Shown here piece by piece: positions 54,216-62,541 of a stretch of DNA of 64,000 nt. A program made the position numbers and the translations under genes. This DNA is from Paralithodes platypus. Lineage: Eukaryota; Arthropoda; Malacostraca; Decapoda; Lithodidae. The notes under the pieces were generated by a model. It ran no database searches, was not told the DNA's origin, and was given only the letters and a program-made list of their open reading frames with translations. Within the stretch, counting starts at the first letter, position 1. Every line of letters begins with the position of its first letter. The DNA is taken from positions 10,126,058 through 10,190,057 of the forward strand of contig CM064530.1 of the NCBI GenBank assembly GCA_032716605.1, given 5' to 3'.

Positions 54216-54545
54216 TCACTTTTTGGTCGATTTATTCATGTATTAATTATTTTTCTAGTTTCCTCCCTAGCCCTCCATCAAACTTGAAAAACACATTAAT
54301 TAGAAACCTCTTCTAGATTAATTTGTACAATTTTCGGTAGAAAAAAGTCCTTGCCGAAGGCCGGTTCTTTCAAAATTACAGGCTCAGGCTCACTATCGTT
54401 CGCCAGGAAAAAAAAAACGACACCTAAATAGCACGAAAGGTCTTAATATTGACAAGGAAATTGGGCGAAAGATCTTAAAATCGACAAAATAATGGACCGA
54501 ACGTCTTATAATCTCAAAATAAATGGGGCTTAACACGAGCATCAA
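54216..54545 (+). mobile_element. Family A element, ends eroded
   Basis: It has CCTAGCCCTCCATCAAACTT, TTTTCGGTAGAAAAAAG, GCCGAAGGCCGG and CACGAAAGGTCTTAATATTG; it ends at GGGGCTTAACACGAGC. Confidence 0.75.
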
Positions 54546-54847
54546 AAGGGGAGTTTATGAATTGGACGCATGCAGGAGGTAAGTGCTCTACTGAATGTAT
54601 TTTTCTCTATTGTGTTTATGTCAATACAATCATGAGAACATGAAAGAGACGGTGTGTGACTAGAGGGGAAAAACGACTCCCAATTATCCAAACTTATTAT
54701 TATATTATATTCCGGAGCTTATAAGTAAAAATAAATTCTTCTACCACCCGTGCGTGGACTGATAGTAGTGTTGGTACACGTTTAGTTTTTATTGAATCGT
54801 GTATGATTACAAAAGAAGAAAAAAACAAGTAAAAAAAGTGAAGATAG

Positions 54848-54871
54848 CGAGAGAGAGAGAGAGAGAGAGAA
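54848..54871. repeat. Short (GA)n upstream of CP6
   Basis: About 22 bp of GA, some 55 bp before the TATA-like box. Confidence 0.85.
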
Positions 54872-54892
54872 GATTTCTCTTTCTCTCCCTCA

Positions 54893-54960
54893 CTGATGTT
54901 GGCTAACAGAAGAGGGCTGGTGAGAGCATATATGATTCTGTGAACCAGAGCCTAGTCAGT
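54893..54960 (+). promoter_or_regulatory. CP6 promoter with altered TATA box
   Basis: GGCTAACAGAAGAGGGCTGG is the proximal block. At -31 the sequence is CATATAT (54927-54933) rather than TATATAT. TCAGT lies at 54956-54960 (A at 54958). Confidence 0.8.
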
Positions 54961-54978
54961 CTCGAACTACACTTCATA

Positions 54979-56079
54979 ATGAACACCAAGGTACAATCTT
55001 GTTGTTTGAATGTACAGTATAAGTAACAAACTGGAATTATAACATTTAACAAGCAAAACTTATATTTGCAACACAATCTGTAAAATAAAACTAAGTTGTT
55101 GATTAACGTAATGGTGTTTCTCTGGAAGAACCGATGTTTCTTGTTTGCTGGGTAGCTCAGCTTTGCCTTACCTAGACACTATTTATACATGATTTACAGT
55201 ACATATAGGTTAACCCGCTCAGTACCAGCGATGGCAGAGAGCCATCAGTAGATAAATCACTCCCCAGTCCCAGCGACGGCTGCCACCCGTCAGTATTATA
55301 CGATCCTTGTAACTGCCAGTATCAGGCAGTACCTGGTACCACGACGTTTGAGCACTGCTCTAAGACCTTGGCAACACTTTTCAGCTTATATCCAAGCCCC
55401 CACATGCTGGGAGAGGTAGTATTCCTCCATCTTTTGAGGTGGGAGGTGGTTATATCTTGGCTCTGAAGCCATTTTGGCCACATTGCTTGGGACTGGGGGG
55501 TACACTTATGCTAGTACAGTAGGGGCTAAATCATTGGTATTACAAATTCATATATCTATATCACGCTATATCTAATGGCTTCACTTTATTATTCATGATT
55601 GATAATAGTATTTTATTTACGTCCTCAGAATATCATCCTGCTGGGCCTGGCTGCCCTGGTTGCTGCTGACAGCGACGAATGCCGCGGCTATGGATCCAAC
55701 TCTGGGGTGAGTATATAATAATGAGAGAAAAAAGCTAAACTTGTCAATATTTCGGAAAACAAATATATAACAATACATTTTACTGCATTGAATATAAGAG
55801 AAACATATTAATATATTTTTCTAACAGTCCTTTGAGTTGAGTGAGGCCAAGTACGAGTTCCAATGGGCCGTAGATGACGACTCCTCTGACAACCAATACG
55901 GCCACCAAGAGGCCCGTGACGGTGACGACACCCAGGGGTCCTACTACGTGCAACTTCCCGACGGTCGCCTGCAGAAGGTCACCTACTACGTCGACGGTGA
56001 CGATGGTTACGTTGCTGATGTCAAGTACGAGGGTTCAGCCTCCTTTGAGTCTGGATCCTTTGAGTCCCGTGAAAGCTAA
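54979..56079 (+). CDS. CP6: RR-2 cuticle protein, C-terminally truncated
   Basis: Exons are 54979-54990 (MNTK), 55629-55706 and 55828-56079, phase 0, all splice sites canonical. The product is 113 residues and the RR-2 domain (YEFQW, HQEARDGD, GSYYVQLPDGR, GYVADVKYEG) is complete. A TAC-to-TAA change at 56077-56079 ends it after SFESRES. The old reading frame continues 12 codons to the ancestral stop at 56116-56118, ending DSNESK as in the sister genes. Other departures: Asn as residue 5, where the sisters have Ile; Cys for the conserved Phe in DEFR (DECR); NQYG for NHYG; Leu for Ser in FELSEAK. A family G element sits in intron 1. It may be a young pseudogene or a short variant; no frameshift is present. 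Confidence 0.82.
55210..55529 (+). mobile_element. Family G TTAA element in CP6 intron 1
   Basis: TTAACCCGCTCAGTACCAGC to GTACAGTAGGGGCTAA. It is highly similar to 62894-63223. Inverted GCGACGGC/GCCGTC-like motifs and a GAGGTGGGAGG block occur inside. Noncoding. Confidence 0.8.
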
Positions 56080-56323
56080 CGCCCCCGCTACAAATTTGAC
56101 TCCAACGAGTCTAAATAAATTACTCCGCCGATAAAAGGACACGATTCGATGAATGTAGACCTACCCTATCACGAAAGTCTCTGTACAAACCTAATGTCTT
56201 ATGTATATATTTATTGTGTATGAAGTGTGACAGTATTTATTAAACGAACTGCAAATTATACTGGTTTTAATATGCCACTTAACCTCCATTATTAAGAATA
56301 TGTTATCAATTCATAAAATTGAT

Positions 56324-56386
56324 GAGTCTTGTGAGATCAACTGCTCTTCCCAGAGGTACAGCTTCAATTCCAAGGAGTCGAAGTAA
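56324..56386 (+). pseudogene. Relic of a cuticle-gene exon 3 (last 20 codons)
   Basis: In frame it reads ESCEINCSSQRYSFNSKESK followed by TAA, which aligns with the ESRESYRPPQRRYGSNESK ending of CP1-CP4. The bases after the stop (ATTACTCTGATTCC) match the 3' UTR starts of CP5/CP6. No other exon of this copy is left. Confidence 0.75.
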
Positions 56387-56445
56387 ATTACTCTGATTCC
56401 ATCAACAAAAGCCCCTTGATATGACAATAAATTAGTTATCTTATC

Positions 56446-56572
56446 AAGCTCGCTATTGCTCGCCAGGAAAAAAATGACACCTGGATGGGGATAAAAGTCT
56501 TAAAACAGTAGGCTGAATGGGGCCAAATGGATACAATCAAAAAAGAGAAAAAAAGTAGGTCACTCCCCTTAA
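56446..56572 (+). mobile_element. Family B right arm
   Basis: GCTCGCTATTGCTCGCCAGG, GACACCTGGATGGGGATAA, GGCTGAATGGGGCC and CACTCCCCTTAA. Confidence 0.72.
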
Positions 56573-57370
56573 ACACATTGCAAATTAAATCTATTAATGG
56601 ACATAAAATCCACTAAATTCTCAACTTATGGCAACACCGAGGCATTCAACAGGCTTTATAGAATCTCTCATTTTATTGTCTTGCCGAAGGAAGTGGTCGA
56701 GCAACTTGTGAACTAGTTCGTCAAAGTTGGTTATTGACAGGCGCAATTAGTTGAAAGATCTAACTTTATTCTTTCTCAGGTTGTGAAAAAGATTGTTAAT
56801 TTGAATGCTCCAATTTTGCTCCTTTCTTCAATCAGAGGATGAACCCATAGACTATATACCCATGCTTCCTCTTCTTTCCCAACTACAAGACATAAAGGAG
56901 GAGAACCCAATCACGGTCCATGCAATACTTCACACCTGCATAATGCAAACTAAAACAAAAATAAAAAATAAAAACAAATTAGAAGAGGGAAGGCGAAAGT
57001 GCCGGTTTAGCGTTTTTTACCAGCTCCGTCTGAAAAGGGTCGCAGACACTAGTGCACCCTAAACGAGGACGTAGGCATCAGCCGCTCCGCTCCGTGTGAA
57101 AGGGGCTTACATGTAATTTATAGTTTATGTTTAAGGTTCAGCAGCCTTCAGACATGCTACCATCCTGCCCAGGAGACGGTTATATGATTAATGCGATCAC
57201 GTGAACATTCGTATTACGTTCAGTGTAGGTCGTGGATAATTTTACTTTTCTTGGGAGTGAGATCCATAGCAGTGGTAGATTATGCAACAATGTTGTTAGT
57301 TGCCTTGGTCTAGCATATTGGGTTATGGATTCTCTCAACTAGAGAGAAAGCAGAACTAAATTATGAATCT
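56573..57370. other. Intergenic sequence, nothing recognised
   Basis: The 85-codon frame at 56805-57062 has no domain. No repeat family of the window is present. Confidence 0.5.
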
Positions 57371-57374
57371 TCAT

Positions 57375-57580
57375 AAGACTAGTGTTTCCTGTCTTGCTGT
57401 ACAACTGGCAGACATGGACACTCAACATTGATTTGGAGAGAGGCATCCATTCCCTTAGTACCAAATGTCTCCACAAGATTATTGGCTACCGTTGGTATAT
57501 GACCACTTAAGTATCAAGCTTCTCTTTATAACTCAACAGAGACATATTGAGTGCATAGTTCGTTAGTGCCAGCTTCAGTT
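57375..57580 (+). pseudogene. LINE ORF2 C-terminal fragment
   Basis: A frame at 57387-57510 reads FPVLLYNWQTWTLNIDLERG, then STKCLHKIIGYRWYM, the conserved stretch after the RT domain (LLYGxETWTLN...KCLRRIxGYRWxD) of several non-LTR clades. Later codons contain stops. Distinct from the 5900-type and 27535-type families. Confidence 0.65.
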
Positions 57581-57842
57581 TTTTTAACACATGAACCTCC
57601 TCCCTGAAATTGGGCTTAATATGCAGTTTTGTGATATGTTTGTAATATTCAACTTCACCACCACGGGAGTGGCGCCAGTAGAGATAATCTGAAGTATCGA
57701 TACCATGCTTCATCATGCAATTCTTGGTTTCTTTCCTTATTCCATTCTTTGAGAGGAGAAACGGGTTTAAAATGACGAAAAACGCAAACATGTCGATTGG
57801 AAAGGTCAATAGTTGACAAACAAAACAAAACTATGTATAAAT

Positions 57843-57908
57843 AACATAATATACTCAGAAGGGTATAATATATATAACATAATATACTCAGAAGGGTATA
57901 ATATTCCA
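57843..57908. repeat. Duplicated 37-bp unit
   Basis: ACATAATATACTCAGAAGGG is followed by TATAATAT; two copies. The rest of 57580-58410 holds a diverged repeat I relative on the minus strand (58125-58210) and no gene. Confidence 0.75.
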
Positions 57909-58415
57909 TTTTTGAAAGTGTATACAAATACACGCAGGACACCCATTTTTTGTTTTCACTCCACTTTATCTCATTGTGTATACTCTGTGTCTCACCCTTC
58001 ATACTTTGCTTAGCCATGTGTACTCAGTGTCTCACCCTATTTACTGTTTCACCCTACATACCCTTTCGCCATATACATACAGTACATACCATCTCACCCA
58101 ACAAACACTAAGAGGAATCCAAAGGCCCTTACCGAGGAGGTCAAGGGTGAGGTGAAGCAGCAGCTGGATGGAGCTTCTGGGTTGCTACACCTCCACCAAA
58201 AACACATCTTTCTGGCAACTGTGTGTGGTAGTATATGATTGGGGGTATCAGAAAAGATAGAGAGAGAGCGTGATACACGAAATACATAGTATCTCATAGA
58301 CCTTGCTAAGTGCCGTCCATTCCTGAAATATAATCCAGGTCCATGTTCTTTACAAATACACAGTATTATACTAAATAAAATCTACCCCAAAATATCTACC
58401 CAATTGAATATATAT

Positions 58416-58507
58416 AAAACGTCTTAAAACAGTAGGCTGAATGGGGCCGAATGGATACAACCCAGAGAGAGAGGGAAAAGTAAAAAACATGAGGTGGGCC
58501 CCCTTAA
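58416..58507 (+). mobile_element. Family B right end
   Basis: AAAACGTCTTAAAACAGTAG, GGCTGAATGGGGCCGAATGG and GAGGTGGGCCCCCTTAA. Confidence 0.72.
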
Positions 58508-58712
58508 TCAATTTAATCAACTTCCCTAATCACCCTCCTATGCTTCCATTAACCTCACTCTACCTTACACAAGGGGAACAGCCCGAATGGCTGTTCGAAC
58601 AATACTTTGTGCTGTGTCTTTAGTAATTTACATTGTTAAAGCAATCTCATAGTTTTTAAGGAATTAATTGAGTTGATTATTTATTTTACGAGAGACACTG
58701 ATGAAAGAGGGG

Positions 58713-58737
58713 GTCTCTCTCTCTCTCTCTCTCTCTT
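58713..58737. repeat. Short (CT)n upstream of CP7
   Basis: About 24 bp of CT, some 45 bp before the TATA box. Confidence 0.88.
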
Positions 58738-58749
58738 TTACACACACTT

Positions 58750-58814
58750 ATGATGACACACAAGAGAGGGCTGGTGAGAGTATATATGAGGCTGTGAACG
58801 GGAATCTAGTCAGT
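58750..58814 (+). promoter_or_regulatory. CP7 proximal and core promoter
   Basis: GATGACACACAAGAGAGGGC, TGGTGAGAG, TATATAT at 58781-58787, TCAGT at 58810-58814 (A at 58812, TATA at -31). Confidence 0.88.
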
Positions 58815-58831
58815 CTCAAGCTAAGTCCACC

Positions 58832-59697
58832 ATGAACGCAAAGGTAAAAATTCGGAGTTTTAATATACAGGAATATGTCAAGTCTATGTTGCTATGAAAA
58901 TATATTAATACAAATCTTAACAATAATAGTGTTTTACAAGTTCTTTTACATGCACATTTTTCATTCAAGATATATAAGCTTTCCAGTAAATTAATAATCA
59001 TTAAATAAATATGAAAATAAATAATTATAGATGTATTATCTTCTTTACTTTTAGATCCTAATCGTTTTGGGCCTGGCTGCTCTGGCTGCTGCCGACAGCG
59101 ACGAGTTTCGCGGCTACGGATCCAACTCTCGGGTGAGTGTACAAATATTGGTTTAGTGTCTTCTAATAATGTGCAAGATATATTACAAAAGTTGTTAAAA
59201 GGCCCTCTTCATTTCATAAGAAACTAAAAATATATAATTTTACCGACAGTTTTTCGAGTCCAGTGAGGCCAAGTATGAGTTCCAGACTAAAGCTTATTTA
59301 ATTTTAGCAGAATTTCTCCATAATGAACTTAGGAAAATTCAAAACTGATATTGATTAAAGTTTTTGTTTCCTTTGCCAACAGTCGTTTGAGTCATATGAG
59401 TCCGATGAAGCCAAGTATGACTTCAACTGGAATGTGAATGCAGAAAGATATAGGAACCACTACGGCCACCAGGAGGCCCGTGACGGCGACGACACCCAGG
59501 GGTCGTACTACGTGCAGCTTCCCGATGGTCGCCTGCAGAAGGTCTCCTACTACGTCGACGGTGATGATGGTTACGTTGCCGATGTCAAGTACGAGGGATC
59601 AGCCTCCTTCGAGTCCGGATCCTACGAGTCTGGATCCTTCGAGTCCCGTGAGAGCTACCGCCCTCGCTACAGGTTCGACTCCAACGAGTCCAAGTAA
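58832..59697 (+). CDS. CP7: RR-2 cuticle protein with mosaic exon 3
   Basis: Exons are 58832-58843 (MNAK, donor GTAAAA), 59055-59132 and 59383-59697, phase 0. The product is 134 residues. The signal peptide is ILIVLGLAALAAA; the mature start is DSDEFRGYGSNSR. Exon 3 opens SFESYESDEAKYDFNW, then NVNAERYRN replaces the AVDDDSS[ED]N of every sister gene. From HYGHQEARDGD onward it is canonical (GSYYVQLPDGR, QKVSYYVDGDDGYVADVKYEG, tail RPRYRFDSNESK). Codons 5' of that junction are AT-richer than those 3' of it. Between exon 2 and this exon lies a second acceptor with a duplicate exon start (separate entry). The 3' UTR has CTCTGTACAAA, ATTTATTTATTTATT and an ATTAAA signal. Confidence 0.9.
59250..59285 (+). 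pseudogene. Duplicate start of exon 3 in CP7 intron 2
   Basis: After an acceptor (TTTTACCGACAG) the bases encode FFESSEAKYEFQ, the normal exon 3 start of this family, then depart into intron-like sequence. If spliced in, the frame would stop at 59346-59348. No good donor follows, so it is either dead or a source of truncated transcripts. Confidence 0.8.
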
Positions 59698-59839
59698 ATG
59701 ACTCCTCGATCCTAGGATTTTATATGATTATTGAAAATCAACACAATCAAGATGGCCCATTATCTCTGTACAAATCAATTTGTATATTTATTTATTTATT
59801 GTCTCTGAAAGGTGACTGTATCGATTAAACGAAATTGCA

Positions 59840-60775
59840 ATTATTTTTTGTATTAATCGTCACAACTTTGCACTAATTTCAATTGCATTATATATCTATT
59901 ATATGCAGGCATGCATTGAGTTAGGCACATCAGCATCCAGTTTGCATTTAATATTATTAAAAGACAGGTATTTGGGGCACATAGTGTAACATTTTAGGAT
60001 TGCGATGTATCTTATGTTAACTGGGAGACAAATGCTAAAACAAAGTACATGGTCACAATATATATATATATATATATATACATACATACATAATTACATA
60101 CATATAATGGTTTTACGTTGTTTTCCATTACATAAATTGTAACGGCGCAGACATGGTGGCCTTTCTGTAGTCTCAACAGTGCTACAATAAGACAGTACCA
60201 TACCAAGACTCTACTGTACATTAGGCAACTTGAACTTTAAAGCAACAAGATCTTGCCACAACACTGCCCCACCATGTAACACTGTGGCCTACTCTAGCGT
60301 GGCACCAAACACCACCGGAGGGGTCGGTAGGTGAGGTTGAATAGGGAGAATACAGCAATTTTATATAGCCTACAGTACATGAATGCCAATTCCTGATTGT
60401 AAGTTGGTCAGTAATTTTTCTGTTTGAGAAGGGGCGACGATGAGTTGACTGGATTCAGTGAATAGATGAACCCCTATCCTTTGAGTTGTTTTTAATATAA
60501 GTATAGGGGTAAATACCAGGAGGGTCATTTTTGTTGTCCCTAACATATAGTGATTCAACTAGTCTGGCAGTATCATCGAGCTATCTACTAAACTGTTATC
60601 CAATGGGCAAATTTCGTACCAAACTAAATCAAAGTAGTCTGGTACCTTTTCAGGGTCCGTCCATCTCCGAGGTTCTTTATGTATCTGTTAGGCACTATAT
60701 TTTCCACAGTGGTGCGCGGCTAACCCATTCACTAACTTGCTTCACCGTCAGGTAAGCAGAACAGATTTGTACAAG
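59840..60775. other. Intergenic sequence, nothing recognised
   Basis: (AT)n lies at 60057-60080. Frames of 62-74 codons have no domain. Confidence 0.5.
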
Positions 60776-60777
60776 GT

Positions 60778-60898
60778 TTACTCCCCTAGACGGGTTGTCG
60801 ACCAAGGCTAACGAGTCACATCCACCCAGATATTTATAAAGTTGTATTGTCTCCCCTAAATGGGTTGCCAACCCAGGTTAATAAGTCCTATCCATGCG

Positions 60899-60949
<51 letters not shown>

Positions 60950-60954
60950 GTATA

Positions 60955-61001
<47 letters not shown>
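60778..61001. repeat. 70-bp duplication followed by two (AT)n tracts
   Basis: CTCCCCTARAYGGGTTGYCR and TAAYRAGTC are repeated at about 60781 and 60852. (AT)n follows at 60901-60942 and 60958-61000. Confidence 0.8.
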
Positions 61002-61003
<2 letters not shown>

Positions 61004-61247
61004 TGTGTGTGTACTGTACAACGTGTCGGTGTTCGTGGTTCCAGAACAAGTAAATACCCCTTGTAATGTCTCTAACAGTATAATCAATCTGTACATAATG
61101 GCTATATAGTGTATAGTAACTGTCAGCAGAGGTAATTGAGGTAAGCCAGCGTAAATTACACTCATAACTCCGACTCTCCTTTGTACGTGTGTTTACAAAT
61201 TCATTATAAGGTGTTTGTATGTCGACGTACACTTTGAAGTAACACCA

Positions 61248-61332
61248 TTAACACCCTCTGTACCTGCGACGTCTTTTGTGTTTTATTCCAGCTATAATTA
61301 GACGATTTTATGTAGTTTAAGAAGGATCTGTG
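61248..61332 (+). mobile_element. Family C left arm joined to a B element
   Basis: TTAACACCCTCTGTACCTGC and TTAGACGATTTTATGTAG; it stops at GGATCTGTGG, where family B sequence begins. Confidence 0.7.
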
Positions 61333-61475
61333 GCTCGCTATCGCTCGCCATGAAGAAATCGACACCTGGATGGGGATAAACGTCTTAAAACAGTTGGCTG
61401 AATGGGGCCGAATGGATACAAGCCAGGGAGAGAGAGAAAAGGAGCGAAAGATAAAAAAAAAAACGGTAACCCCCA
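61333..61475 (+). mobile_element. Family B right arm
   Basis: CTCGCTATCGCTCGCC, ATCGACACCTGGATGGGG, GGCTGAATGGGGCCGAATGG and a degraded GGTAACCCCCA end. Confidence 0.72.
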
Positions 61476-61646
61476 GCCATGCGTAGTGTTTGCGGAAGAA
61501 TATATCTACGTAGCGTTGCCAATATCCAGCTATTTATTATGTAATTGATATATTTACTGTTCTTTGTAAAGTAAGGTAAGTGAAAGTACAATTAAGGGAG
61601 CCCAGACGGTATTGTGCAGCATAATTTACTGGTTCGGCTCAATGGT

Positions 61647-61973
61647 TTAAAGAAGGGGTTTAGTTTGCTCTCTAAACCTCTATCAAACTTAAAAAACAAC
61701 TACAAGACGCCTCGTCGATATAAATGTGTACATTTTTCGGTAGACAAAAGTCCCGGCCGAAGGCTAATTCCTCTTCAAATACATGCTCGCTATCGCTCGC
61801 CAAGAAAAAAATCGACACCTAAATGGCACGAAAGGTCTTAATATTGGCAAAATAATGGGGCAAAAGGTCTGAAAATTGCCAAACTAATGGGGCGAATGTC
61901 TTGAAATCCCATCACTAATAGGGTTCAACATGAGGGAGGAGGAGGACTCGAAAAACCAACTGCCTCCCCTTAA
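61647..61973 (+). mobile_element. Family A element, full length
   Basis: TTAAAGAAGGGGTTTAG at the left and ACTGCCTCCCCTTAA at the right, all landmarks in order. Confidence 0.85.
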
Positions 61974-62009
61974 CTAAGTAAGTTACGTGACAGAGCAAAG
62001 TATACCTTA

Positions 62010-62150
62010 GAACCCTTTCAGTTTCATGGTGTCTCTTTTGATGTTTCTGCCAGCACTAGACGGTTTTATACAATTTAGAAAGATCATCTGGCAATCTAAG
62101 GGGTAAATTCTATCTTAATTAACCCTTTGAGTATCACAGACTCTTCCTTG
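62010..62150 (+). mobile_element. Family D left half
   Basis: AACCCTTTCAGTTTCATGGT, CACTAGACGGTTTTATACAA and TTAACCCTTTGAGTATCACA. Confidence 0.6.
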
Positions 62151-62494
62151 ACACTTGACGTTTATATCAGAATTAAAATATACTGTGTCTTGGTAAACTG
62201 AGAGAGCTATGACATAAAATATGTAATTTAGCTGTAATACTTGACATAATTACGACAAGGGAGTCCATCAAATACTTTTCGACATTTAATTCAATAGCCA
62301 GCAAACTTTACTGCAGTGGAGAGTCACTTAAATAATTTATAATGACAACTGTGAAGGGAATTTATTGGTCAACTGTACAATTACCCGGAAAAATCGTAGA
62401 CCTCTTTTGTTTTTCTTTATACAAATACAACGACACATAATGACGACCTTGACAAAGCGTATTTGGCCCCGAGTTTCATACCAGATCGATGAGA

Positions 62495-62541
62495 GGGTTA
62501 TAAGAGGCACGGTTCACAGAGTTTGTCCCTTAGTAGCCAGC
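62495..62541 (+). promoter_or_regulatory. Possible TATA box of the gene at 62542
   Basis: GGTTATAAGAGG lies about 43 bp before the ATG. No TCAGT initiator is present, so the assignment is weak. Confidence 0.35.

Noticed and set aside
57507..57809. A 100-codon minus-strand frame
   Set aside because: Its C-terminal part overlaps a plus-strand LINE fragment; no domain, signal peptide or splice evidence supports it.
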